Below are positions 31,949-40,722 of a DNA stretch of 52,471 nucleotides, in pieces. Position numbers and translations under genes: made by a program. How positions within the stretch are numbered: position 1 is the first letter of the stretch; each line of letters begins with the position of its first letter. The notes under the pieces are model-generated. The model searched no databases and was not told the origin of the DNA. It saw only the letters and a program-made list of their open reading frames with translations. Source of the stretch: JAANXG01 sp049583715 (GTDB lineage: Bacteria > Pseudomonadota > Gammaproteobacteria > Arenicellales > JAANXG01); assembly GCA_049583715.1 (NCBI GenBank), contig JBAUWJ010000142.1, forward strand, positions 1 to 52,471, in the 5' to 3' direction.

Positions 31949-33334
31949 GTGCGAATCCATAGCCACATTTCCGAGCTCACGGGCCATACGCCCCTGGTAC
32001 GCATCGGCGCGAAAGACGCATCGATCAAATGCACCCTGGCCGCCAAGGTCGAGGCTTTCAATCCGGGCGGCAGCGTCAAGGACCGCATCGGCTCCTACAT
32101 GATCGACGCCGCCGAGAAGGAAGGAAAGTTGAAGCCGGGCGGCACGATCATTGAAGGTACCAGCGGCAACACCGGCCTCGGGCTGGCGCTCCTGGCGGGT
32201 GCCCGGGGTTACAAGTGCATCTTCACCATTCCGGACAAGATGTCCCAGGAGAAGATCAATCTGCTCAAGGCTTTCGGGGCCGAGGTGGTCGTGTGCCCCA
32301 CCGCGGTCGACCCGGCGGATGCGCGAAGCTACTACTCGGTGGCGGCGCGTCTCAATCGACAGATCGAGAACTCCTTCTATCCGAACCAGTATTTCAATCC
32401 GAACAATCCACTTGCGCACTATCACACGACGGGCCCCGAGATCTGGGACGATACGGACGGCAAGGTGACGCACTTCGTGTGCGGGATGGGTACCGGCGGG
32501 ACGATCAGCGGTGTCGGTCGCTACCTCAAGGAGAAGAACCCCGACGTCAGGATTATCGGTGTCGACCCCGTGGGCTCGCTCTACTACCAGTATTTCAAAA
32601 CGGGCGAGCTGGGCACGCCGCATACATACAAAGTTGAAGGAGTCGGTGAGGATCTGATACCAGAGACTATCGACTTCAACGTGATCGATGACGTGGTCCA
32701 GGTGACGGACCGGGAAAGCTTCAACGCCGCGCGCCGGCTGTGCAGGACAGAGGGAATATTCACCGGCGGCTCCGGCGGCACCGCGGTGTTCGGAGCCCGC
32801 CGCGTAGCCCGCGATCTGGCGGAGGATGCGCTGGTTGTCGTGCTCCTGCCGGATACCGGGGAGCGCTACTTGTCAAAGGTCTACAACGACGAATGGATGA
32901 AGGAGAATCAGTTCTTCGAGCCCGAGTTTCAAATGACGGCGGCGGAGATACTGCAGCGCAAGGCCGCCGGGTCTCGAAAGCTGATCACCGTCTCCCCTGC
33001 CACGGCGTTTGCCGAAGCCATGGATCTGATAAAGCATTACGATGTGTCGCAGATCCCGGTGCTCGAGAAGGGGGAGCCGCTTGGGAGCGTTCGTGAAGAC
33101 CGCCTCATCGACGCATTGCTGACAAGACCCGACATCAACAGCATGATCGTCGAGGAAGTCATGAGCGCACCTCTGCCGCTCGTCGACGAATTCGCGGGTC
33201 TCGACGAAATTTTCGCGCTGCTGGCACAGGAAGGGGAATCAAAACACTCGGCGGTACTGGTGCGCACTTCCAGCGGTGAGCTGGATATCATCACCAAGTA
33301 CGATCTGATCCAGTGTTTTCCGCGTACCCAGTAG
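31949..33334 (+). CDS. Cystathionine beta-synthase (PLP, with CBS-domain pair)
   Basis: A 461-residue fold-type II PLP enzyme. The PLP-binding Lys lies in NPGGSVKDRIG, the substrate loop is GTSGNTGLGLAL, and the phosphate loop is GMGTGGTISGVGRYL. SGGTAVFGA and LPDTGERYLSK follow. A C-terminal pair of CBS domains (about 335-455) contains DVSQIPVLEKGEPLGSV. This layout favours cystathionine beta-synthase (serine plus homocysteine) over plain cysteine synthase, although H2S-releasing activity is possible. The start is GTG 31949; no good ribosome-binding site is seen. No cystathionine gamma-lyase gene is adjacent. Confidence 0.88.
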   Translation: MRIHSHISELTGHTPLVRIGAKDASIKCTLAAKVEAFNPGGSVKDRIGSYMIDAAEKEGKLKPGGTIIEGTSGNTGLGLALLAGARGYKCIFTIPDKMSQEKINLLKAFGAEVVVCPTAVDPADARSYYSVAARLNRQIENSFYPNQYFNPNNPLAHYHTTGPEIWDDTDGKVTHFVCGMGTGGTISGVGRYLKEKNPDVRIIGVDPVGSLYYQYFKTGELGTPHTYKVEGVGEDLIPETIDFNVIDDVVQVTDRESFNAARRLCRTEGIFTGGSGGTAVFGARRVARDLAEDALVVVLLPDTGERYLSKVYNDEWMKENQFFEPEFQMTAAEILQRKAAGSRKLITVSPATAFAEAMDLIKHYDVSQIPVLEKGEPLGSVREDRLIDALLTRPDINSMIVEEVMSAPLPLVDEFAGLDEIFALLAQEGESKHSAVLVRTSSGELDIITKYDLIQCFPRTQ

Positions 33335-33370
33335 GTATTTTTCGGGATGTCCCTGCCGTTGAAAATCCAC

Positions 33371-33376
33371 TATAAT
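33371..33376 (+). promoter_or_regulatory. Perfect -10 hexamer TATAAT
   Basis: TATAAT lies 33 nt before the ATG of the 33409 gene. No good -35 is found at 16-18 bp, so the call rests on the -10 and position. Confidence 0.4.
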
Positions 33377-33408
33377 TTATCGTCACGACGGAAATCGACT
33401 ACGGGATC

Positions 33409-33771
33409 ATGGTTATGGTGCTGAATACCGCCGGCGGTAGAGACGAAATTCTAACTCGGTTGCGGGATCCTGGCCCCGAAACCGACAAACTGATCAGCGC
33501 GTTGCTGGGTCTGGAGGAAAAGGCTTGGACTCGCAATTACGAGCTGGCGGAGTCGTTGGTTCCGATGGGGGCGATCTATACACTCAGCCACAACGACGAT
33601 CGCTCGTTCTACTGGTGCGACGTCTCCGACGGTTTTCATAACGTGCAGGGTTGGGGAAGGACGCCCGCCTGTGCCCTCGCCGCCGCGGGCGTCGCTTACC
33701 TCATGGAAACGCGGGAAGCTCTGACCGGTTATTCCACTTCGCATGGGGAGTTCCCGGAGAGCCTCCACTAG
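33409..33771 (+). CDS. Small protein of unknown function
   Basis: A 120-residue soluble protein, not recognised. Residues 15-50 are helical (DEILTRLRDPGPETDKLISA and on), followed by a beta-rich stretch MGAIYTLSHNDDRSFYWCDV with aromatic residues, then TPACALAAAGVAYLMETREA. The order helix-strand-strand-helix with a conserved-looking TPACAL helix recalls small phage-type ABA-sandwich proteins, but this is only a resemblance and no phage genes are near. Starts at ATG 33409 or ATG 33415 are both possible. A TATAAT hexamer lies upstream. Confidence 0.7.
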   Translation: MVMVLNTAGGRDEILTRLRDPGPETDKLISALLGLEEKAWTRNYELAESLVPMGAIYTLSHNDDRSFYWCDVSDGFHNVQGWGRTPACALAAAGVAYLMETREALTGYSTSHGEFPESLH

Positions 33772-33906
33772 GCGTACCGGCTTCCCGTTTCACCGATTCC
33801 CGCTTCGCTGATCAGGACGCCGACAGCCTCTTCGTCGAAGGCGCCCTTCCCCGGTCACGAATTCCCTGCTTGCCCCCGACTCGCTACCACGAGCCCGTGG
33901 CGCCGG

Positions 33907-35433
33907 CTACCGCTTTCTCCACCGTTTGCTGTCGATATCGTAGCTCTCCATCTTCGCATAAAGCGTCTGTCGGGTCAGTCCGAGCGCCTTCGCCGTGGCC
34001 GATACGTTTCCTTTCATCTGAGCGAGAGTGTCGCAGATGACCTTCTTCTCCAGGCCGCTGGTAAGCTCATCGAGAGTGATGGCGGCCGTCGGTGACGTTC
34101 CCAGCGATTCCCCCGTCACCTGGTCGTAAAGCGCGTCGATGGCGCCCTGCTTGCGCTCGAGCTCGGCCTTGAGCGCCTCGTTCGCGGAGACCAGGTGTCC
34201 GACTTCCTCCTGTAAGGAGTTCATATGCTCCCGCTCCTTGACCATGTTGTCGAGAAACAGGTCGCCCATTCGGCCGAACAGCGACTCGACAACGGCGAAG
34301 TCGATGGGAAGCTCATCGGGGGCGCCTTTCCTTCCGCCAAGCAGCAGCCAGCCGGCGGAGGTTTCCTTGAAGGGGCGGAACGGAATTACGGCGGCACAGT
34401 TGGCGTCCTTCAGAATGTCGTAGGTCTGGGGATCCTGCTGCTTCAGTTCCTTGGTAAGCACAATCTCGTCGATCTTGTCGAGCTGCTGCTCACCCAGGCG
34501 CTTGAAATCCAGCCGATCGCCTCCCACCAGGGGCGCGGCTTCCAGAGGCTCCGTCCCCGTGCCAACGAGCGCCACGCCACACTTCAAGGCGGCAGCCAGC
34601 TTGCCGAGCGCTTCCTCAACGCTCATGGAGGGTAGCCGGTCCAGCTCGGCGAAGAAGTCCTTAATGCCTTGATGGAAACGGGTTCGCCTGGAATACAGGC
34701 GTGTCCCCGGGACATTGAAGAAGATGTCGAACAAGCGGTACTCGTAGATCGCATAGGCCATGACGATGAGAAAGAACGCCAGTGCCAACGCGAACCACAT
34801 CGGGAGGTTGAACGGGTTGAGCCCCATGCTCTGCAGGCTGATCACCACGATGGGCATGACGATGATGGGGGCGATGCCGACTATCGTGATGACATTCTTC
34901 CGCCGCTGAGAGCGGTTGATGCTGTACCAGGTCGCCAGCCCGAGGATGATCAGCGACGCAAACAGGTACGCCAGCGAGTAGAGCTCGAACCAGATATACA
35001 GGGAACCCGGCACATGGGTATACGAGAACTCGTATCGCACGAACCCCTTGATCATGTCATCCGTCATCCACAGCATCACCAGCACAATCGCCGCGGGAAC
35101 ATACAGCGCCCACCGCCATCGCTCGACATCAACATTCCACCCGGTGCTGTTCCTCAGACGGATCAGCATCAAGTGGAGCAGGATGGCCATTGCGATGATC
35201 CCCATCGTGAAATACAGAAATCCGGATCTCAGAGGAATGACGCCGTTCTGTGGCCCCGAGTAGTTGAACACCATGATCTCGGAGAAGTTGTGCAGCGAGA
35301 GCACGGCCAGGAACGCGAGGAAGACCTTCGATTCGGAGTTCCGAAGCGGCATGATCCTGACGATCCACAACAGGAGAAGCTTGAGGCCGAGCGCTACGAT
35401 TGCGGGTATGCTGTAAGGATTAATAAACTCCAT
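33907..35433 (-). CDS. Seven-helix membrane protein with GAF-like region and Fis-type DNA-binding tail
   Basis: A 508-residue membrane regulator. Residues 1-235 hold about seven hydrophobic helices, like the sensor part of 7TM histidine kinases. Residues 250-395 look like a GAF-type domain (MSVEEALGKLAAALKCGVAL, then GWLLLGGRKG). A coiled coil at 395-435 (SLQEEVGHLVSANEALKAEL) precedes a C-terminal Fis/HTH_8 domain with VSATAKALGLTRQTLYAKM. There is no kinase, receiver or AAA+ domain, so a membrane-tethered one-component regulator is the simplest reading. The ligand and targets are unknown. The 358-bp gap upstream separates it from the KAS III-like gene. Confidence 0.82.
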   Translation of the reverse strand: MEFINPYSIPAIVALGLKLLLLWIVRIMPLRNSESKVFLAFLAVLSLHNFSEIMVFNYSGPQNGVIPLRSGFLYFTMGIIAMAILLHLMLIRLRNSTGWNVDVERWRWALYVPAAIVLVMLWMTDDMIKGFVRYEFSYTHVPGSLYIWFELYSLAYLFASLIILGLATWYSINRSQRRKNVITIVGIAPIIVMPIVVISLQSMGLNPFNLPMWFALALAFFLIVMAYAIYEYRLFDIFFNVPGTRLYSRRTRFHQGIKDFFAELDRLPSMSVEEALGKLAAALKCGVALVGTGTEPLEAAPLVGGDRLDFKRLGEQQLDKIDEIVLTKELKQQDPQTYDILKDANCAAVIPFRPFKETSAGWLLLGGRKGAPDELPIDFAVVESLFGRMGDLFLDNMVKEREHMNSLQEEVGHLVSANEALKAELERKQGAIDALYDQVTGESLGTSPTAAITLDELTSGLEKKVICDTLAQMKGNVSATAKALGLTRQTLYAKMESYDIDSKRWRKR

Positions 35434-35744
35434 ATCGCCAACTACCCCCTGGAAGGTTCTATGTGCTGCGGTGTGATTCCGCGTTCACTTGTTGCACGAG
35501 TCGCGTTCATCGGGTAGCGGCCGCTCGAGCCGCGTCCCCGACCATATCCTTCAAATTGCAGGCGAGCTGATGGGTCGAACGCCCGGCAACCACGCTGAAG
35601 TCGGGAGATCCTGTCGAAACCCGCCGCTTTCACGGCTCGGGGCGAGCACAGGTGCGCCCGCTGCCTGCCGTTTGCCCCGACGTCGCGTTCCTTCGACTGC
35701 CAGCTTCCGCCTCTTACATCTGTTCGTTCCCCTTCGAAGCTCCC

Positions 35745-35768
35745 GCCGGGAGCCTCGACGCTCCCGGC
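35745..35768 (-). terminator. Perfect 9-bp hairpin after the KAS III-like gene
   Basis: GCCGGGAGC and GCTCCCGGC flank a 6-nt loop (CTCGAC) 23 bp beyond the gene's stop. There is no U-tract. Apart from this, the gap 35434-35791 shows nothing I can name. Confidence 0.45.
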
Positions 35769-35791
35769 GAGGCCGTCATGGCCTGTTCCGC

Positions 35792-36811
35792 TTATCCCCA
35801 CACCAGCCCCGCGTGGCCTGCGCAAACGCCGCTTCCCGCTCCGGCCATCCAGACTTTGTCTCCCGTTGACAGGCCGTTTCCGGCGTCGATGGTCTCCACG
35901 CACATAGGTATGTTGCCGGTAATCAGATTGCCGAAATGCTCGTAGGAATTCGGCATCTTGGATGCCGGGATACCCGTCACCTTGGTATGTATTTTAAACG
36001 ATATCTTGCCGATCTGATGGGGAATGTACCACCTGAGTTCGTCATTCGACCATTTGAGCGTATCGATCAACCGATTGTACACACCGACGCCGAGGTCGGT
36101 AGCCTCCTTGAGCAGCGCCGGCATGTCCGTATGAACCGCCCCGATCCCGGTGTCATCTCCGCACCAGCACAGGTCCGAATGATTGCCGTCGGATGCGAAC
36201 TCGAAGCCCGAGAATCCGTGATCCGGGTGCTGCTTGCGACCCAGCAGGAAAGCGGCGCCCACGTCTCCCAACGTAAGCCCGGCAAGCAGGTCGCTGAATT
36301 CGCTTTCGTGCCTGGCCTTCCTCAGTTCCTTGATTGCGTTTCTGGCGAACATCGAACCTTTCTCTCCGGTCACAACCAAGCCATAACGCGCTCCGCTGCC
36401 AAGGAAACCGTCCACGGCCAGGATTCCATTCATGAAGCCGAGGCACGCGTTGGACACGTCGAAGGCATGCGCATTGGAGGCGCCGAGCTTTCGTTGAACG
36501 TTGTGCGCGGTGCTGGGCTCGACGCAGTGGTCGCGGCTTACCCCGGTGTAGACAATGAACTGGACCTGGCTGGGGCTGACCCCTGCCCTCTCCAGCGCCT
36601 GGCGAGCCGCGGCCACCGCCAGGTCCGAGGGCTCCACACCATCGCCCGCACGGCGGCGCTCAACGATTCCCGTGAGCCTTTCCAGGTACATATCGGAAAT
36701 TCCGAAATTTTCTTTAGCCCGGGCTTCCTGCATGAGCTCCCGGGACGTCACCCTTTCGGGGGGTTGCTCAATTCCGACGCTGATTATTCTTGAGTGACCA
36801 TTGAGAAACAT
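35792..36811 (-). CDS. 3-oxoacyl-ACP synthase III (KAS III/FabH-like)
   Basis: A 339-residue thiolase-fold condensing enzyme. The catalytic triad is visible: Cys in FDVSNACLGFMNG (about 120), His in WYIPHQIGKIS and Asn in YEHFGNLITGNIP. The N-terminus, MFLNGHSRIISVGIEQPPER with VTSRELM, differs from housekeeping FabH (no GTGSYLP-type start). The chain has a longer middle region (CWCGDDTGIGAVHTDM). It may thus build a specialised lipid, ketone or signal rather than prime fatty-acid synthesis. No other fatty-acid genes are adjacent. ATG 36811 opens the frame. Confidence 0.85.
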   Translation of the reverse strand: MFLNGHSRIISVGIEQPPERVTSRELMQEARAKENFGISDMYLERLTGIVERRRAGDGVEPSDLAVAAARQALERAGVSPSQVQFIVYTGVSRDHCVEPSTAHNVQRKLGASNAHAFDVSNACLGFMNGILAVDGFLGSGARYGLVVTGEKGSMFARNAIKELRKARHESEFSDLLAGLTLGDVGAAFLLGRKQHPDHGFSGFEFASDGNHSDLCWCGDDTGIGAVHTDMPALLKEATDLGVGVYNRLIDTLKWSNDELRWYIPHQIGKISFKIHTKVTGIPASKMPNSYEHFGNLITGNIPMCVETIDAGNGLSTGDKVWMAGAGSGVCAGHAGLVWG

Positions 36812-36970
36812 GATTTTGCAGACCTCATCTCGACTGGTTTACGAAAAACACCTTGTGTGCACACCAAGAGCCACAAGACTTGCCTCCGCGGACGCACCGG
36901 CCACTTCGTGACCGGACGTCGCGAATCTTTTTTCCGAGGTCTGGGAAAGGTTTCTATATCGCCGCGTTCC

Positions 36971-37603
36971 TCAATTTGGAAGTGCGTTGGCCACCGCTCG
37001 CGTATGCAAAATCGTGGGTTCGCAGGGCCTGGTCAGTACGACCAGTGCATCGACACACTCCGGATCAAATTGCGCCCCGGCCTTGGTCTTTATTTCCGTC
37101 AGTACGTCCTCGACGTGCCAAGCGCTTGCATAGGGGCGTTGCTCCAGAAGTCCGCTGTAGACGTCCGCCACGGCGACGATGCGCGCCACCAACGGAATGT
37201 CGGATCGAGCCAGCCCGAGCGGGTAACCATTTCCATTCCACCACTCATGATGCAGAAGCGCTGCCTCCGCAACCCAGTTATCCGGGTTCGGCCAGCTCTG
37301 CAGGATCCGGTACCCCAGCCACGTGTGTGACATCAGGAGTTCCCGCTCGGACCGGCTCAACTCTTCTGGACGACCTTCCGAATCATCAAAGACGTTGGGT
37401 AATCTGGATTTGCCGACATCGTGATATCGCGCGGCCTTTTCGACTCGCGCGGCCTCCCCGTCCGAGAGGCCCAGCTCTTGGGCGATGTCCCGCGCCAGGA
37501 CGGCGACCTGCTGGCCATGACCGCGCCAATTGTTGAACAGGTACGTCGGCCTGTGGCTCATCGGTTGCTTCGTTGACCGCGCATCTATGTTCAATTTATG
37601 CAT
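36971..37603 (-). CDS. HD-GYP domain protein, probable cyclic-di-GMP phosphodiesterase
   Basis: A 210-residue protein made almost wholly of an HD-GYP domain. GHGQQVAVLARDIAQELGL supplies the first His, ARYHDVGKSRLP is the HD pair, MSHTWLGYRIL supplies the next His, and LLHHEWWNGNGYPLGL is the HH and GYP signature. This set fits hydrolysis of cyclic di-GMP with a metal centre. No receiver or sensor domain is attached. The ATG at 37603 is chosen; an in-frame GTG at 37615 follows GAGGA too closely, and ATG 37561 is a shorter option. A promoter with overlapping dyad lies just upstream. Confidence 0.85.
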   Translation of the reverse strand: MHKLNIDARSTKQPMSHRPTYLFNNWRGHGQQVAVLARDIAQELGLSDGEAARVEKAARYHDVGKSRLPNVFDDSEGRPEELSRSERELLMSHTWLGYRILQSWPNPDNWVAEAALLHHEWWNGNGYPLGLARSDIPLVARIVAVADVYSGLLEQRPYASAWHVEDVLTEIKTKAGAQFDPECVDALVVLTRPCEPTILHTRAVANALPN

Positions 37604-37635
37604 TTGTCTGTTCACTTCCTCAGGACTGGGCTCCC

Positions 37636-37664
37636 AATCTAGAGGCGTTCGGCCAGAATGTCAA
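37636..37664 (-). promoter_or_regulatory. Candidate sigma70 promoter of the HD-GYP gene
   Basis: On the minus strand TTGACA (37664-37659) and TAGATT (37641-37636) are 17 bp apart, ending some 33 nt before ATG 37603. A second, weaker pair (TTGACA 37691-37686, TATTTT) lies 27 bp upstream. Confidence 0.55.
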
Positions 37665-37675
37665 AATATTTGACA
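37659..37675. promoter_or_regulatory. TGTCAAA-ATA-TTTGACA dyad, possible operator
   Basis: A perfect 7-bp inverted repeat overlaps the -35 box of the HD-GYP promoter. The half-site TGTCAAAA recurs at 37686-37693. A repressor or activator site is likely; the protein is unknown. The rest of the gap up to 38014 has no visible gene. Confidence 0.55.
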
Positions 37676-38014
37676 CTTTGATCGGTGTCAAAACTCTGGA
37701 CATTTTGCATTTATACATTGAAAACAAGAAGTTAACACTGTAACTTCAAATAACAGGTGACGACCGCCCAGTGGCTGAAATGCCTCTGACACCGGCTGGA
37801 CGGTCCTAATCAGCAGACGTGTGGCCCGGCCGTCGGCCACGGATCGCTCGGGTGTGTGCCGGTGGCTGGGCAAGCGGGCACCGACCCTGGCTGCAGTGGG
37901 GTAGCTCTCGCGCGGGCGGGACGGACTGCGGGCACAAAGGAGGTCGAGCGAAGGCTCGAGGCTGCCCCCCGGGCCCCGGATGAGGGCGGGTCCTGAACGA
38001 CCGGCGATGGGGCC

Positions 38015-38052
38015 GTGACGGAAATGTGAGATTTTCGTGAGACGGTTGTGAG
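38015..38052 (+). promoter_or_regulatory. Four GTGA direct repeats at exact 11-bp period, upstream of bufA2
   Basis: GTGAC at 38015, then GTGAG at 38026, 38037 and 38048. The 11-bp spacing places all four on one helix face, as in PhoB/OmpR-family sites. It ends about 100 bp before the bufA2 start and is a probable site for the response regulator encoded just downstream. Confidence 0.75.
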
Positions 38053-38154
38053 GCAGGTTCTCTAGCCTTCTCAATCGGGCCGCACGCCTGCGGATTTGAA
38101 CGAAGGGCGGCCCTCCCGAAACCCCACTGACAAATGAAACTGGAGAACCCGACC

Positions 38155-38406
38155 ATGAACAAAGCCAACAAACTGACCGGAATTGCGCTGGCCACCGCGG
38201 CGGCCGCGATGTTCGCGACCGCTTCGCTACCCGTGGCGCACGCCTCCGACAGCACCGTCAAGTGCATGGGCGTCAACGCCTGCAAGGGCAAGAGCAGTTG
38301 TGCGTCCGCCAGCCATTCCTGCAAGGGACAGAACTCCTGCAAGGGCCAGGGCTTCGTGTCGGTTCCGAAGGACGTGTGCGATCAGCTCGGTGGCCAAGCC
38401 GGCTGA
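38155..38406 (+). CDS. bufA2: Bufferin precursor, BufA2-type metallophore peptide
   Basis: An 83-residue RiPP precursor. A Sec signal peptide (residues 1-30) ends LPVAHA. The mature core has six Cys, at 37, 43, 49, 56, 62 and 75, in the pattern CMGVNACKGKSSC then SCKGQNSCKGQGF, characteristic of BufA2. Bufferins are exported peptides whose cysteines are oxidatively modified by the BufB/BufC complex and which chelate copper in the periplasm. The ATG at 38155 is chosen because TGGAG lies 9 nt upstream; ATG 38134 is less likely. The gene is followed by a two-component system and then bufB/bufC. Confidence 0.9.
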   Translation: MNKANKLTGIALATAAAAMFATASLPVAHASDSTVKCMGVNACKGKSSCASASHSCKGQNSCKGQGFVSVPKDVCDQLGGQAG

Positions 38407-38475
38407 GGCAACGCAGCCGGGCCGGCCGGGCGTCACAGAGAACGCCCGGTCGGCTTCGTCCCGGAGGAAGCCGTC

Positions 38476-39246
38476 TTGCTACACAAGCACTGCACCGTGA
38501 GCCGCCCCGATACTCGACACGCGTCCCGTCGGATCCTGGTGGTCGAGGACAATCGTGATATCGCGCACCTGGTCCGCCTGCACCTGCGCGACGCCTCGTA
38601 TCGTGTGGACATCGTCGAGGACGGCGCCGAGGGACTGGCCCGTGCCCGCGGTGGCCCCGGCGGTGGCCCGTACGACCTGATCATTCTCGACCTCATGCTT
38701 CCGCAGCTCGACGGGCTCGAAGTCTGCCGCCGCCTGCGGGCCGAGGGCATCCACACCCCGATACTGATGCTCACGGCGAAGACGGCCGAGGTCGACCGGG
38801 TGCTTGGTCTGGAGGTCGGCGCGGACGACTACCTCACCAAGCCTTTCAGCATTCACGAGCTGGTCGCCCGGGTGAATGCCCTGTTCAGGCGCATCGATAC
38901 GCTCGCTCTCAACGGTGAGGCGCCCGTCCCGGAGGCTATTCGAGCCGGGGGCGTGGTAATCGAGCCCGCCACCCGCGGCGTGACCATCGATGGACGGGCC
39001 GTGGAGCTCACGGCCAGGGAGTTCGATCTGCTTCTGTATCTCGCACGCAACGCCGGCCGTGTTTACAGCCGTGCCCAGCTCCTGGACAAGGTCTGGGGAT
39101 ACGGCCACGAGGGCTACGAGCACACGGTGAATTCCCACATCAACCGGCTGCGCGCCAAGATCGAGCGCAGCCCGGCGGATCCCCAATACGTGCTCACGGT
39201 CTGGGGAGTGGGCTACAAGTTCACCGACAAATACGCGGGCGACTAG
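38476..39246 (+). CDS. OmpR-type response regulator of the bufferin operon
   Basis: A 256-residue regulator. The receiver has RRILVVEDNRD, the phosphoacceptor Asp in LIILDLMLPQL, Thr in LMLTAKT and Lys in YLTKPFSIHEL. The winged helix has VELTAREFDLLLYLARNAGR and ends VWGVGYKF. A TTG start at 38476 is favoured because GGAGGA lies 7 nt before it, whereas GTG 38497 has no such site. It starts 70 bp after bufA2 and ends 3 bp before the kinase gene. Its probable target is the 11-bp repeat array before bufA2, so the cluster would control its own peptide. Confidence 0.9.
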   Translation: MLHKHCTVSRPDTRHASRRILVVEDNRDIAHLVRLHLRDASYRVDIVEDGAEGLARARGGPGGGPYDLIILDLMLPQLDGLEVCRRLRAEGIHTPILMLTAKTAEVDRVLGLEVGADDYLTKPFSIHELVARVNALFRRIDTLALNGEAPVPEAIRAGGVVIEPATRGVTIDGRAVELTAREFDLLLYLARNAGRVYSRAQLLDKVWGYGHEGYEHTVNSHINRLRAKIERSPADPQYVLTVWGVGYKFTDKYAGD

Positions 39247-39249
39247 CCG

Positions 39250-40722
39250 GTGTTCCGGAGCCTTTACGCCAAGCTCGCCCTCGTTCTGGTGGGCATGTGC
39301 CTGCTCAGCGCCTGCATGTTCGTGCTTCTCATGGTGTATTCCTCGACCCGGTACCACCAGGAGCTCTACCAGAAGCTCAACCGGAACCTGGCGCAGCAGA
39401 TCGTCGCCCATGAAACCCTGTTGAAGGACGGCAAGCCGGACGAAAAGAAGCTCAAGTCCCTGTTCGACACCATGATGTCGCTCAACCCGAGCGTCGAGGT
39501 CTACCTCACCGACTCGACGGGCAAGATACTCACCTACTCCGCCCCACCCGGCAAGGTGCGGGCACAGCGCGTGGACACCGGCCCGATCCACCGGTTCCTG
39601 GCCGGCGACCAGCTTCCGATTCTGGATACCGATCCGCGACACCCGGAACGTCGCAAGATCTTCTCGGCCGCGCCGGTGACCGTCGACGGCAAGCTGTTCG
39701 GCTACTTGTACGTCATCGCCTCCGGGGAGCAATACGAGACCCTCGCCTCGATGCTGAGAGGAAGCTACGTGCTGAAGGTCAGCCTCTGGGTGGCCGCGGC
39801 GGGCCTGGTGTTCGCCCTGCTCGCCGCGCTGGTGATCTTCGCCCTGCTGACGAGGCGCCTGCGCTGGCTGACGGAAGCGGTGGAGGGATTCCGAACCAAC
39901 GGCTCGTGGCAGCCCAGGGAGCTGGAGCCGCCGAGAGCCGGCAAGGGCGACGAGATCGACCGCCTGGCGCTGTCCTTCGGGGACATGGCGCGGCAGATTA
40001 CCGCCCAGATGGAGCACTTGAAGGAGACCGACAGGCTGCGCAGGGAGCTGGTGGCGAACGTGTCCCATGACCTGCGCACCCCGCTTGCGTCGCTCCAGGG
40101 CTACCTCGAGACGCTGATGATGAAGAAGGACAGCCTCGACCTACGTGAGCAACAGGAGTACATCGAGATCGCGGCGCGGCACAGTCGCCGCCTGGGCACC
40201 CTCGTGTCCGAGCTGTTCGAGCTCGCCAAGCTCGATTCCACCGACGCAACGCCCGAGCGGGAGCCGTTCTCTCTCGCCGAGCTCGTGCAGGACGTGTTGC
40301 AGAAGTTCGAGCTCAGGGCGCGCCAGGCCGGCGTGCGCCTGGACGTGCGGCTCGACGCCAAGGTGCCGTTCGTGTATGCGAACATCGCACTGATCGAGCG
40401 CGTGCTCGAGAACCTGCTCGACAATGCCCTGCGCCACACGCCCGAAGGTGGCAGCGTGGGTCTCACGCTCGCGCCCGGCGAACGCGCCGTCACGGTGCGG
40501 CTGTCTGACACGGGCTGCGGGATCGCCGGCGAGGACCTGCCCCACATCTTCGATCGTTTCTATCGTCCCCGCGCCTCCCGGGCCAGCGAAGGCGCGGGGC
40601 TGGGTCTCGCCATCGCCCGGCGCATCCTAGAGCTGCACGGCGGCCGGATCGATGCCGTGAGCAAGCTCCAGGCCGGCACGACTTTCACCTTCGAGCTGCC
40701 CCTCAGCGACAACCGGCCATGA
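39250..40722 (+). CDS. Sensor histidine kinase of the bufferin operon
   Basis: A 490-residue EnvZ-class kinase. TM1 lies near residues 8-30. A periplasmic sensor of about 145 residues follows (VEVYLTDSTGKILTYSAPPG and on). TM2 lies near 178-200, then a HAMP linker, the H-box ELVANVSHDLRTPLASL (His near 275), the N-box NLLDNALRHTPEGG and the G-box GAGLGLAIA. The periplasmic domain has no Cys or Met/His cluster typical of copper sensors, so the signal is open. The start is GTG 39250. The 3' end overlaps bufB in an ATGA, tying the kinase to peptide maturation. Confidence 0.9.
   Translation: MFRSLYAKLALVLVGMCLLSACMFVLLMVYSSTRYHQELYQKLNRNLAQQIVAHETLLKDGKPDEKKLKSLFDTMMSLNPSVEVYLTDSTGKILTYSAPPGKVRAQRVDTGPIHRFLAGDQLPILDTDPRHPERRKIFSAAPVTVDGKLFGYLYVIASGEQYETLASMLRGSYVLKVSLWVAAAGLVFALLAALVIFALLTRRLRWLTEAVEGFRTNGSWQPRELEPPRAGKGDEIDRLALSFGDMARQITAQMEHLKETDRLRRELVANVSHDLRTPLASLQGYLETLMMKKDSLDLREQQEYIEIAARHSRRLGTLVSELFELAKLDSTDATPEREPFSLAELVQDVLQKFELRARQAGVRLDVRLDAKVPFVYANIALIERVLENLLDNALRHTPEGGSVGLTLAPGERAVTVRLSDTGCGIAGEDLPHIFDRFYRPRASRASEGAGLGLAIARRILELHGGRIDAVSKLQAGTTFTFELPLSDNRP

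Noticed and set aside
37660..37675. FleQ-type box
   Set aside because: The dyad has GTCAA and TTGAC arms as FleQ sites do, but the spacing is one base off from the consensus I recall and no flagellar genes are near.
37659..37693. Repeated TGTCAAAA as a CRISPR-like or iteron array
   Set aside because: Only two direct copies plus one inverted copy; better explained as promoter and operator half-sites.
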